DNA of 6,583 nucleotides from Vulcanimicrobiota bacterium (GCA_003133185.1 PKWF01000262.1:5558-12140), one strand, 5' to 3'. Positions 1 through 6,341 are shown, counted from the stretch's first letter. Notes: generated by a model from the sequence alone, not told the origin. Program-made: numbers and translations.

Positions 1-686
1 GCGATGTCGTCCTCGAAGAGGCCTAGCGTGTTCGGATTGGTCATCATGCAGACGGCCGTATCGGGCCCGAGGATCGCGCGGATCTCTTCCACGCCGACGC
101 GTCCGCGCTCGCTGCTCGGGAGCGAAATCACTTTAAAGCCGCACATTGCGGCCGATGCCGGGTTGGTGCCGTGCGCGGTATCGGGCACGATCACTTTATC
201 GCGCTGCGTTTCGCCGCGATCTTTGAAGTATTTCTTGGCGATGAGCAGCGCGCCGAGCTCGGCGTGGGCGCCAGCCGACGGATTGAGGGAGAACGCCGCC
301 ATGCCGAAGAGCGAGCTCAGCGAGCGTTCCAGCTCGTACATCACTTGCAGTGCGCCTTGCGCCAGATCGTCGGGCGTGTACGGATGCAGTTGCGCGAACT
401 CGGGCCGCGTCGCGATCGCATCGTTGACGCGCGGATTGTACTTCATCGTGCACGAGCCCAGCGGGTAGAAGCCGAGGTCGATGCCGAACGTGCGTTGCGA
501 AAGCCGCGTATAATGGCGCACGACGTCGAGCTCGCTGTTATCGGGCAGCGGAAGATCGTCACGCAGCACGGACGCCGGAAGAAAGCTTTCGAGCGGTTTG
601 CCTTCCTCGAGGTAGCGGTTCGCGCGCCCCTCTTGGCCGAGCTCGAAGATCAGGGGCTCGGATGTTCTAGATGTGGGAGTGGACAT
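1..686 (-). CDS. gcvPB: Glycine dehydrogenase (decarboxylating) subunit 2 (P-protein beta), N-terminal part; 3' end beyond window
   Basis: This is the first 228 codons of the PLP-carrying half of split glycine decarboxylase, the P-protein that decarboxylates glycine and passes the aminomethyl group to lipoyl-GcvH. My translation from ATG at 686 starts MSTPTSRTSEPLIFELGQEG and contains family blocks: LPASVLRDDLPLPDNSELDVVRHYTRLS, written here only as its ends LPAS (about residue 37) and HYTRLS (about 63-68), then YPLGSCTMKYNPRVN, NPSAGAHAELGALLIAK, PDTAHGTNPASAAMCGFK and MMTNPNTLGLFE near the cut end. The PLP-binding lysine of this family lies further on and is outside the window. The family is usually about 480-510 aa, so a little under half is present. 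The start has a GGAG ribosome binding site at 693-696, inside the end of gcvPA; the two frames overlap by 20 bp, which suggests translational coupling. The frame is intact as far as it can be read. Confidence 0.97.
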   Translation of the reverse strand, partial: MSTPTSRTSEPLIFELGQEGRANRYLEEGKPLESFLPASVLRDDLPLPDNSELDVVRHYTRLSQRTFGIDLGFYPLGSCTMKYNPRVNDAIATRPEFAQLHPYTPDDLAQGALQVMYELERSLSSLFGMAAFSLNPSAGAHAELGALLIAKKYFKDRGETQRDKVIVPDTAHGTNPASAAMCGFKVISLPSSERGRVGVEEIRAILGPDTAVCMMTNPNTLGLFEDDI

Positions 687-2028
687 TGATTGCTCCATCG
701 AGCGCGGCGGCGAGCGCGTTGATGTCGGCGCTCGTGGTGAGCTCCGTGGCGGTCATCAAGATGCACGATTGCAGCTCGGGATACCAGCGGCCGAGATCCA
801 CGCCGCCGAGGATTCCAAGCGCTTGCAGCGACGCAAGAACGCCGCCAGCCGGAGCGCCAACGTCCACGACAAACTCATTGAAGAACGGCGCTGCGTATTT
901 GAGCGTGACGCCGTCGACGTTCGCGACCGCGCTGGCCAGCTCGCGGGAGCGCGCGAGATTGAGCGCGGCAGCGTCGCGTAAACCGGCCTTCCCCATGAGC
1001 GCGAGATAGATCGTGGCGATCAGCGCGCAGTGCGCCTGGTTCGTGCAGATATTCGAGGTCGCGCGCTCGCGCCGGATGTGCTGTTCGCGCGCCTGCAACG
1101 TCAGCACGTATGCGGTGCGGCCGGCGTTATCGACGCTCTTGCCGACGAGCCGGCCCGGAATACGGCGCATGTGTTCCTGCGTCGAAGCGATGAAGCCGGC
1201 GTAAGGACCGCCGTACGCCTGGGCGATGCCGAAACTCTGAGCCTCGCCGGCGACGATCTGCGCGCCCCAGGAAGACGGCGGCGCGAACGCCGCGAGCGAG
1301 AGCGCCTCCGCCACCACCGCGATCGGAATCGTGCCGCTAGCCTTGACGGCATCGAGCGCGCTTTGCGTTAGCGTGTCGACGATGCCGAAGAAGTTCGGCG
1401 ATTGCAACGCAACGGCGGCGTACTCGTTGCTTTCGACGGCTTGCGCGAGCGCGGTGAGATCGGTCGTGCCGTTTTCGTCGAACCCAATCTCGTCGACGGA
1501 TACGTCGAGACCGTCGCAATAGGTGCGCAGCACGGCCCGATAGTTCGGATGGAGCGCGCGTGAGACGAGGATTTTATGACGGTCCGTCGCGCCGAGTGCC
1601 ATGATAGCGGCTTCGGCCAGCGCCGTGGCTCCGTCATAGACCGAAGCGTTGGCGATGTCCATGCCGGTGAGCAGGCAGATGTAGGTTTGCCACTCGTAGA
1701 TCGCCTGCAAATAGCCCTGCGAAACTTCGGCTTGGTAGGGCGTGTAGGCCGTGAGAAACTCACCACGCATGGCAAGCGCCGCAATGGCCGGCGGCGCGTA
1801 ATGGCGATACGAACCCGCGCCCAAGAAGGAGCGATACTCGACGCCCGCGTTCTTTTCGGCGAAGTGATCGAAGCGCCGCTGGATTTGATACTCCGGCAGC
1901 GCGGGAACCACGTCTAGCTTCGCTTTGAGCGCGATGTCATTGGGAACGCGCAAAAGGTCGTCGAGCGACTCGATGCCGATTGCGCCGAGCATCTGCTCGA
2001 CGTCGCGTTTAGTGTGGGGTGCGTACAT
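667..2028 (-). CDS. gcvPA: Glycine dehydrogenase (decarboxylating) subunit 1 (P-protein alpha)
   Basis: This 453-aa protein is the alpha subunit of two-subunit glycine decarboxylase. It has the PLP-enzyme fold without the cofactor lysine and pairs with GcvPB, encoded directly downstream. Family blocks seen: FLGAGSYRHYAPPAI (residues 68-82), TAYTPYQAEVSQGYLQ (93-108), NASVYDGATALAEA (127-140), QAYGGPYAGF (270-279) and RRIPGRLVGKSVDNAGR (288-304), followed by QAREQHIRRERATSNICTNQ (312-331). The length matches the family (about 440-450 aa). I chose ATG at 2028 (MYAPHTKRDVEQMLGAIG) because it gives the normal N-terminus. The open frame runs upstream to 2169, but those 47 residues are Arg-rich, overlap the opposing gene and look non-coding. 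No good Shine-Dalgarno sequence precedes this ATG. The upstream neighbour is on the other strand, so this gene should carry the promoter of the PA-PB transcript unless gcvTH transcripts read through. Confidence 0.97.
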   Translation of the reverse strand: MYAPHTKRDVEQMLGAIGIESLDDLLRVPNDIALKAKLDVVPALPEYQIQRRFDHFAEKNAGVEYRSFLGAGSYRHYAPPAIAALAMRGEFLTAYTPYQAEVSQGYLQAIYEWQTYICLLTGMDIANASVYDGATALAEAAIMALGATDRHKILVSRALHPNYRAVLRTYCDGLDVSVDEIGFDENGTTDLTALAQAVESNEYAAVALQSPNFFGIVDTLTQSALDAVKASGTIPIAVVAEALSLAAFAPPSSWGAQIVAGEAQSFGIAQAYGGPYAGFIASTQEHMRRIPGRLVGKSVDNAGRTAYVLTLQAREQHIRRERATSNICTNQAHCALIATIYLALMGKAGLRDAAALNLARSRELASAVANVDGVTLKYAAPFFNEFVVDVGAPAGGVLASLQALGILGGVDLGRWYPELQSCILMTATELTTSADINALAAALDGAINVHSHI

Positions 2029-2131
2029 CGCCGGGAGTCTTTCGCGGCGCCGGCGCCGGTCCCCGGCCCGCGCCGCCGGACGGGCGCCGATTTCGTGAAA
2101 CCGATTGCGACAATTGCGGTAAGAAACTCCA
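2029..2131. other. Divergent intergenic region between gcvPA and the DUF1648 gene, GC-rich core
   Basis: These 103 bp separate the start codons of two divergent genes, so promoters for both would be expected here or just inside the neighbours. The gcvPA-proximal half (2044-2089) is almost pure G and C with repeated GGCGCCGG-like words. A 7-bp inverted repeat pairs 2045-2051 with 2083-2089 (CGGCGCC/GGCGCCG). The other half (2091-2131) is AT-richer. I could not assign a convincing -35/-10 pair on either strand, and I see no glycine aptamer sequence. A promoter here is inferred from layout only. Confidence 0.4.
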
Positions 2132-2527
2132 ATGATCGCAGTGCTCGTTGCCGTCGGCATCCTCCTCATCGGAGCAACCGCATCGCTGACGTTGCGGCGC
2201 TACGGCGAGCTGCCCGACCGGATCCCCATGCACTTCCGGTTCGATGGTACGGTCACGAACTGCGGCCCCCGGCCGGTGGCGTGGCTGCTGGTTGGGATTC
2301 AAATCGTGATCGCGGTTAGCTACGCGCTGACCTCTGCGAGCGCAGCGTCTCATCTCGTCGCGTCGATCCTGGCGGTCTGCGTCATCGCAGTCTGCTGGCG
2401 CTCGCAGGTCCTCATCATCTCGGCGGCCCTCAGTGGCGAGAAGCGCGTCGCGATGACCGGATTCTATCTTTTTCTCGCCGCGACGATGACCGTCGGATTT
2501 GCCGCCGTACGCTTTACGCCCCCGTAG
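2132..2527 (+). CDS. Small membrane protein with a DUF1648/SdpI-type N-terminal motif
   Basis: This 131-aa protein is strongly hydrophobic and probably has four membrane segments, at about residues 1-21, 48-67, 74-98 and 108-126. Between the first two lies LPDRIPMHFRFDGTV (27-41), which matches the Leu-Pro-x-x-Ile-Pro-x-His-Phe...Gly pattern of DUF1648, the N-terminal domain of SdpI-like immunity proteins and related membrane proteins. The second half of a full SdpI protein (a SdpI/YhfL-type domain) is not evident, so this is a short member. Its molecular function is unknown. It is the only plus-strand gene in the window. It starts 104 bp from the gcvPA start codon, and its TAG stop is 2 nt from the TAA stop of convergent gcvH, leaving no room for a terminator between them. 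The ribosome binding site is weak (GGTAAG at 2118-2123). The opposite-strand frame here (2009-2617) is Arg-rich and I judge it a shadow. Confidence 0.82.
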   Translation: MIAVLVAVGILLIGATASLTLRRYGELPDRIPMHFRFDGTVTNCGPRPVAWLLVGIQIVIAVSYALTSASAASHLVASILAVCVIAVCWRSQVLIISAALSGEKRVAMTGFYLFLAATMTVGFAAVRFTPP

Positions 2528-2529
2528 CG

Positions 2530-2910
2530 TTATCCGGCGGTGATTTTTTCGTACTCGGCCGGGCCGAGCAGCGACTTCGCTTCGTCCGGATCCGAAAGCC
2601 TGAGCTTGAACAGCCAACCGGCGCCGTAGGGCTCGCGGTTGACGGCGGCTGGATCGCCGTCGAGGGTTGTGTTGATCTCTACGACCTTGCCGGACATCGG
2701 CGTAAAGAGATCGGAGACCGCTTTGACCGACTCAATGACCCCGACGTTGAAGAACTGCTCGATCTCCGTGCCGGCCTTCGGTAGTTCGACGTAGACGATA
2801 TCGCCGAGCGACTCTTGCGCGTAGTCGGTGATGCCGATCGTCGCATTCTCACCGTCGAGCCTCACCCACTCGTGTTCTTTGCTGTACAGCAGGTCCTCCG
2901 GTTGCGCCAA
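2530..2910 (-). CDS. gcvH: Glycine cleavage system H protein (lipoyl carrier)
   Basis: This 126-aa lipoyl carrier shuttles the aminomethyl intermediate between P-protein, T-protein and dihydrolipoamide dehydrogenase. The lipoylation motif ESVKAVSDLFTP is present, with the modified lysine at K63. YSKEHEWVRLDG (9-20), GITDYAQESLGDIVYVELP (26-44) and the C-terminal PYGAGWLFKL block are typical, and the length is normal. The start is TTG at 2910, not ATG. It gives the standard N-terminus (MAQPEDLLYSKEHEW), the next in-frame Met is past the lipoyl lysine, and AGAGGAG (2916-2922) lies 5 nt upstream as a strong ribosome binding site. The 17-nt gap from the gcvT stop implies one transcript. The neighbour beyond its stop is on the opposite strand, 2 nt away. 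Confidence 0.97.
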   Translation of the reverse strand: MAQPEDLLYSKEHEWVRLDGENATIGITDYAQESLGDIVYVELPKAGTEIEQFFNVGVIESVKAVSDLFTPMSGKVVEINTTLDGDPAAVNREPYGAGWLFKLRLSDPDEAKSLLGPAEYEKITAG

Positions 2911-2915
2911 GACTT

Positions 2916-2922
2916 CTCCTCT
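2916..2922 (-). promoter_or_regulatory. Ribosome binding site that fixes the gcvH TTG start
   Basis: Read on the minus strand the gcvT-gcvH gap contains AGAGGAG, 5 nt before TTG at 2910. It is among the best Shine-Dalgarno matches in the window and supports TTG as the initiation codon, since no in-frame ATG or GTG is available nearby. Confidence 0.8.
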
Positions 2923-2927
2923 TTCGC

Positions 2928-4019
2928 TTATTTCGCGCGCTTGTAAAATGGCAGCGGCACGACGGTCGCCTCATGCTTCGTGCCGCGTATCTCGACCTCC
3001 AGCCGCGTTCCCTCGGTTGCGGCCGCTTTTTCGACGAGCGCCGTCGCTATGTTCTTGTTGTCGACCGAGGGCGCGATCGAGCCGCTGCGGATCGAGCCGA
3101 CGAGCCGCCCTTCATGCCAGACCGTGTAACCCTCGCGCGCCGGAACGCGCCCACTCATCACCACACCCGCGATGCGGGAATAGTCGTCGCTTTGGATCTG
3201 CCGTTCGAGCGCTTCTTTACCGAGAAACTCCGGCTTGGCGGTCTTGACGGCCCAACTGAGGCCGGCCTGAACCGGTGTGATCGCGTCGGTTAACTCGTGT
3301 CCATAGAGCGGCATGCCGGCCTCCAGGCGCAGGACGTCGCGCGCCCCGAGGCCGCAGGCTTCCAGCCCTTCGCTGCGATGGGCCTCGAGCAGCGCGCTCC
3401 AGATTCTCGGTGCATCGTTGTTGGAAAGGAAGAGCTCGAAGCCGTCCTCACCGGTGTACCCGGTTCGCGCGATCGTAGCGGGCGCACCGTCAACGTGGCC
3501 TTCGCTACAAAAATAGTATTTGAGTTCGTCGAGCTTGACGTCGACGTGCGGCTGGAGCATCGCGACCGAGCGCGGGCCTTGAATCGCAACGAGCGACCAT
3601 TTGCCATGCTGGTTCTTGAGCTCGACGCCGACCTCGGGGCAATTGGCGTTGAGGTGCTGCCACATCTTATCGGCGTTCGAGGCATTGACGACCAGCAGCC
3701 AGCGCTTTTCGAGACGGTAGAAGATCGTATCGTCGTGCGTGCCGCCGCTCCGATTGCAAAACAGGTTGTAACGCGCCTGCATCGGCTTCATCGTCCCAAC
3801 CGCATTCGTGGTTAGGGTGTCTGCCCAGCGCGCGACCATATCGCCGGTGAGCCAGAACTGGCCCATGTGCGAGAGGTCGAAGAGTCCGGCGCGGTGACGC
3901 ACGGCATCGTGTTCCCGCAAGATGCTCGAATACTGCACCGGCATCTCGAAACCACCGAAGGGAACCAGCTTCGCGCCGGCGCGGACGTGTTCGGCGTGGA
4001 GCGCCGTGCGTTTATTCAA
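2928..4019 (-). CDS. gcvT: Glycine cleavage system T protein (aminomethyltransferase)
   Basis: GcvT takes the aminomethyl group from lipoyl-GcvH and makes NH3 plus 5,10-methylene-tetrahydrofolate. The protein is 363 aa from a TTG start at 4019 ([23 protein letters not shown]). Motifs: [13 protein letters not shown] (21-33), FDLSHMG (47-53), GGTHDD (92-97) containing the conserved acidic pair, [12 protein letters not shown] (185-196) and [20 protein letters not shown] (224-243). From memory, Asp96, Tyr188, Glu195 and Arg227 coincide in number with folate-site residues of Thermotoga GcvT, which also supports this start. In-frame ATGs further upstream (to 4139) would add 40 residues of Arg/Pro/Ser-rich sequence read out of the thioesterase gene and are unlikely. 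The start lies 7 nt after the thioesterase stop with only a weak TAGG as Shine-Dalgarno sequence, so translational coupling is likely. The C-terminal domain (about 280-363) is complete. Confidence 0.96.
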   Translation of the reverse strand: MNKRTALHAEHVRAGAKLVPFGGFEMPVQYSSILREHDAVRHRAGLFDLSHMGQFWLTGDMVARWADTLTTNAVGTMKPMQARYNLFCNRSGGTHDDTIFYRLEKRWLLVVNASNADKMWQHLNANCPEVGVELKNQHGKWSLVAIQGPRSVAMLQPHVDVKLDELKYYFCSEGHVDGAPATIARTGYTGEDGFELFLSNNDAPRIWSALLEAHRSEGLEACGLGARDVLRLEAGMPLYGHELTDAITPVQAGLSWAVKTAKPEFLGKEALERQIQSDDYSRIAGVVMSGRVPAREGYTVWHEGRLVGSIRSGSIAPSVDNKNIATALVEKAAATEGTRLEVEIRGTKHEATVVPLPFYKRAK

Positions 4020-4026
4020 TGGCGGC

Positions 4027-4476
4027 CTACGACGTGAAGTGGCCGGACTTTGGAGGTTTTTCGGTAGGGTAGCTGTTGAGGAAGTCGAGCGTGGCATGGG
4101 CCACGATCTCGGTGCCGCTGCGTACGTAGACTTCGCCATAAACGATGCGGCGGCCGCCGCGCAACACGCGCGCTTCGGCGATCAGATCGTGCGGCGGGCC
4201 GGCCGGCGCGAGAAAGTTGCACTGCAGTGCGATCGTCGTAGTGTCTTGATCGCGGCCATAAATCGACGCGAGTGCGACGTAGAAGACCGTGTCGCAGAGG
4301 CTGACGATCGCGCCGCCATGGACGGCACCCGTGCCGTTGGTGATCTCCCTGCGGTAGGGCATGCGCATTACCGCTTTGCCGTGCTCGACGCTTTCGAGCC
4401 TCAGATCGAGGAGCGCAACGAAGTTGCTCTTCTCCTTCTCCCAGGCGCGCGGCGCGCCCGAAAAATCAATGCTCAT
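4027..4476 (-). CDS. PaaI-like hotdog-fold acyl-CoA thioesterase
   Basis: This 149-aa single-domain hotdog protein probably hydrolyses an acyl-CoA or acyl-thioester; the natural substrate cannot be read from sequence. The diagnostic stretch is [20 protein letters not shown] (residues 43-62): the HGG motif at 53-55 opens the long hotdog helix, and N47 and D62 are candidate active-site residues by comparison with PaaI enzymes, where an acidic residue on this helix acts. [12 protein letters not shown] (81-92) and [11 protein letters not shown] (108-118) fit the following beta strands. A family member is typically 130-150 aa. The ATG at 4476 is chosen because it follows AAGGGG at a 5-nt spacing; upstream in-frame Mets would run into the speE coding sequence. 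It sits 40 nt after the aminopropyltransferase stop and 7 nt before gcvT, so it is probably part of the same operon. Its connection to glycine cleavage or polyamines is not obvious. Confidence 0.88.
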   Translation of the reverse strand: MSIDFSGAPRAWEKEKSNFVALLDLRLESVEHGKAVMRMPYRREITNGTGAVHGGAIVSLCDTVFYVALASIYGRDQDTTTIALQCNFLAPAGPPHDLIAEARVLRGGRRIVYGEVYVRSGTEIVAHATLDFLNSYPTEKPPKSGHFTS

Positions 4477-4482
4477 GTTGCC

Positions 4483-4513
4483 CCCTTCGTGCTTCGTCAA
4501 GCTCAGCATGACA
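4483..4513. repeat. Short imperfect palindromic repeat filling the speE-thioesterase gap
   Basis: Read on the minus strand this begins TGTCATGCTGAGC, continues through TTGACGAAGC and ends CACGAAGGG. The central 15 bases form an imperfect palindrome (TCA-t-GCT-g-AGC-t-TGA). I recognise the sequence, from memory, as a variant of the short dispersed intergenic element with core GTCATCCTGAGC...TCGAAGGG, seen in many bacterial genomes and metagenome assemblies. It occupies 31 of the 40 nt between the two genes, and its AAGGG end forms part of the thioesterase ribosome binding site. A more degraded possible copy lies at 5464-5486. Confidence 0.55.
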
Positions 4514-4516
4514 TAG

Positions 4517-5404
4517 TTAGAATGTATCGCCGCCGGCTGCCAGCATCCGGCGCAGGTAGAGCGGCAGCGAGAAAAGGCGCCGGTGCGTTTCGGAGTCGTA
4601 GAAAAAGCTCTCTCCACGCAGGCGCGTGCAGTAGGCATCGATGCGGCCTGCCCCGAGGCGAGCAAGATCGACCTGGTCGCTACAGGCCAGGAAGGCCCAA
4701 TCGGTATCGAAGGCCGGCACGTGCGTAAAGAAAGAAGCGACGTTGGCGTAGTGGCGGCGGAGCGTGCGCGCCATCTTACAGTGCAGTGCGGAGTTGTGCA
4801 CGCCGGCGGTGCTCGCTTGGAGCGCGTAAACTCCGCCCTCGACGAGACGCGATTTGATCAGCGCGAAGACATCGTCGTTAAAGAGCGGATTGCTGGGCGA
4901 ATCCTCGAGCGGTTCGGTCAGATCGGAGAGAATGACGCCGTAGCGGTCTTGACGCACCCGCATATGCTTGAGCGCATCGCCGACGATCACCTCGGCGCGG
5001 GCATCGTCGAACGCACCGGCGGACCATTCGGGAAGAAACTCCTTCGAGACGCCAATAACGCGCTCGTCGATATCCACCATCGTGCAGCGCGCGACGTCGG
5101 GGGAGCGCAAAACCTCGCGCAGCGTCGCGCCTTCGCCGCCCCCGAGAATCAAGATATTCTTGCGATCCTCTGCGGCCGCCAGTGCCGGATGGACCAGCGC
5201 CTCGTGATAGATGCGTTCGTCGGTCTGGGAGCTTTGCGTATCGCCGTCGATCACGAGCATCTTGCCGAAGACCGGCGAGCGCAGCACCGCGATTTGCTGA
5301 AACGCCGAGCGTTCCGAGACGAAGAGCTCCTCGATCGCATGATGATGCTGCTCGGTGGGTGCGAACTCTTCGACGTACCATTGCCAGTGCTGCGTCTTCG
5401 GCAT
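4517..5404 (-). CDS. speE: Aminopropyltransferase of the spermidine synthase family
   Basis: This 295-aa enzyme would transfer an aminopropyl group from decarboxylated S-adenosylmethionine to a polyamine acceptor, releasing methylthioadenosine. Order of motifs: WQWYVEEF (8-14), [19 protein letters not shown] (57-75, YHE at 66-68), [13 protein letters not shown] (87-99), the nucleotide-binding MVDID (109-113), GDA (142-144), the catalytic-loop [11 protein letters not shown] (160-170) and a C-terminal [17 protein letters not shown] (227-243). The glycine motif and MVDID block closely resemble, from memory, Thermus SpeE (a triamine/agmatine aminopropyltransferase), and the C-terminal part resembles plant ACL5-type thermospermine synthase, so the acceptor need not be putrescine. 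In the DxxDP-type motif the first Asp is kept (D161) but the second is Glu (E164). ATG at 5404 gives the natural N-terminus. The upstream in-frame ATG at 5446 lies in the loop of a terminator hairpin and is rejected. No Shine-Dalgarno sequence is visible for 5404. Confidence 0.9.
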   Translation of the reverse strand: MPKTQHWQWYVEEFAPTEQHHHAIEELFVSERSAFQQIAVLRSPVFGKMLVIDGDTQSSQTDERIYHEALVHPALAAAEDRKNILILGGGEGATLREVLRSPDVARCTMVDIDERVIGVSKEFLPEWSAGAFDDARAEVIVGDALKHMRVRQDRYGVILSDLTEPLEDSPSNPLFNDDVFALIKSRLVEGGVYALQASTAGVHNSALHCKMARTLRRHYANVASFFTHVPAFDTDWAFLACSDQVDLARLGAGRIDAYCTRLRGESFFYDSETHRRLFSLPLYLRRMLAAGGDTF

Positions 5405-5427
5405 GTGCTGGCATAGATTGGCCGCAC

Positions 5428-5458
5428 AAAAGAAGAACCCCGCCATACGGCGGGGCTC
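5428..5458 (-). terminator. Intrinsic terminator after the lipoprotein gene, just upstream of speE
   Basis: On the minus strand CCCCGCC (5455... read as 5449-5455) pairs with GGCGGGG (5438-5444) around a GTAT loop. The stem extends by GAG/TTC pairs, including one G-U, to 10 bp, and a TTCTTCTTTT run (5437-5428) overlaps its base and follows it. It ends the lipoprotein transcript, whose stop codon is 37 nt upstream of the stem. Only 23 nt remain before the speE ATG, so it could instead act as an attenuator for speE. Confidence 0.85.
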
Positions 5459-5463
5459 GTCCC

Positions 5464-5486
5464 TGTCACCCTGACCCTTCGATGAG
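5464..5486. repeat. Possible degraded copy of the short palindromic repeat
   Basis: Plus-strand TGTCACCCTGA followed by CCCTTCGATGAG resembles the TGTCA..CTGA and TTCGA parts of the dispersed repeat seen at 4483-4513, with a shortened centre. It lies between the lipoprotein stop and the terminator. The match is partial and I hold it loosely. Confidence 0.35.
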
Positions 5487-5495
5487 GAATAAGGA

Positions 5496-6284
5496 TTACC
5501 CGTAGCAGTTGACCGCGAAGTAGAGCGCCGTTTTCGGAGGGAGCTCGAAGTTACGGGGAACGGCGTATTGCGTGATTGTGACGGTGTTACCCTTAACCTG
5601 GAATGGGCCCCCTGGCAAAGTCGTCCATAGGAGCGACCCTTTTCCTCCGGTTGTGAGAACCGCAGCAGCACACGTCTTTCCGGGGAATTTCTTGGCATCC
5701 GTAATGATGTACTGGAGAACCGGCTTCTTCCCCACGACCGGCTTAATGATCGAATTACCCTGATTTATTGCGACCGCATAGATGATCGTCGTTCCTTCGG
5801 CTTTGTATTTGTCAAAGGCTTCGCCTTTGTATGCTTCGATGTCGCTATCGGTGTCGGTTGCGTCGGCAAGATAGACTGTCGTGGCAGCCTTGAGGTTGTT
5901 CGCCCCGATCGACCCCTTAACGGTGATGTTGTGCCACTCTTGCAAGCTGAAGGTGGCTCCGGTCGACTTTAACGTAATCTTTTCGCAAGCGCCTTTAAAG
6001 ATCCACTGGTATTGCGGCGGGCTCGTTGCGCAAGTCGTGACAAGCGGTTGTGAGAGACGAGCCAGCGCGCCTGTAGCGAGACTGACCGGGGCGCCGTCGG
6101 ACGATGGAGCGCTCGTATCGTCTTGGTGCATCGGAGCGCCCGGCTCGGCCTGCTGCGCAGGAGCGGCGACCGGCGGCTGACCCACGGAACCGCCAGTTGA
6201 TGACGGCATTCCCATGCCGGAGCAAGCTGCCAACGTTAGAGCGATCGTTGTGACGATGCAGGCGCGAAGCATAGATAGACGCAT
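5496..6284 (-). CDS. Putative secreted lipoprotein of unknown function
   Basis: I do not recognise a family. The 262-aa product starts with a type II signal peptide: MRLSMLR, a hydrophobic stretch ACIVTTIALTLAA and the lipobox LAAC with C21 as the lipidated cysteine. Ser at +2 favours outer-membrane or surface anchoring if the usual rule applies. Residues 22-68 are a Pro/Ala/Ser/Gly/Gln-rich linker. From about 80 to 262 there is a Thr/Val/Lys-rich, probably beta-sheet domain with four further cysteines (C85, C100, C205, C260) that could form two disulfides, and an acidic run DATDTDSDIE (141-150). ATG at 6284 is preferred because AGGGGA (6295-6300) precedes it by 10 nt and it gives the signal peptide. 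The longer frame upstream is Arg-rich and overlaps another gene. Local base composition is visibly less GC-rich than the gcv genes. It has its own terminator and is probably monocistronic. Confidence 0.8.
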   Translation of the reverse strand: MRLSMLRACIVTTIALTLAACSGMGMPSSTGGSVGQPPVAAPAQQAEPGAPMHQDDTSAPSSDGAPVSLATGALARLSQPLVTTCATSPPQYQWIFKGACEKITLKSTGATFSLQEWHNITVKGSIGANNLKAATTVYLADATDTDSDIEAYKGEAFDKYKAEGTTIIYAVAINQGNSIIKPVVGKKPVLQYIITDAKKFPGKTCAAAVLTTGGKGSLLWTTLPGGPFQVKGNTVTITQYAVPRNFELPPKTALYFAVNCYG

Positions 6285-6341
6285 GAAAATCGTTTCCCCT
6301 AAATGGTGAGAGCCAAAAACGCGTGTACGAATAGAATTGGA

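Noticed and set aside
2132..2527. A bacteriocin-immunity (SdpI) role with a toxin partner nearby
   Set aside because: Only the DUF1648-like motif is present and no secreted peptide or sdp-like partner gene is found in the window.
2009..2617. 202-codon minus-strand open frame that would bridge gcvH and gcvPA without the opposing gene
   Set aside because: The translation is full of Arg, Asp and Gln with no hydrophobic core and overlaps the lipoyl-protein gene. The opposite strand encodes a plausible DUF1648 membrane protein.
4477..4500. ACGAAGGGGGCAAC before the thioesterase, resembling part of a glycine riboswitch core
   Set aside because: Only 40 nt separate the flanking genes, so a complete aptamer cannot fit. 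The segment is explained by the dispersed repeat plus the ribosome binding site.
3922..4728. 268-codon plus-strand open frame opposite gcvT, the thioesterase and the end of speE
   Set aside because: It spans three minus-strand genes with clear family motifs and has a shadow-like Arg/Ala-rich composition.
4583..5416. 277-codon plus-strand open frame opposite speE
   Set aside because: It mirrors the well-supported speE gene in a GC-rich genome, and its product is Arg/Ala/Gly-rich with no family-like motif.
4517..5446. Longer speE starting at the ATG at 5446
   Set aside because: This ATG is in the loop of the terminator hairpin, has no Shine-Dalgarno sequence at useful spacing, and adds 14 residues not expected for the family.
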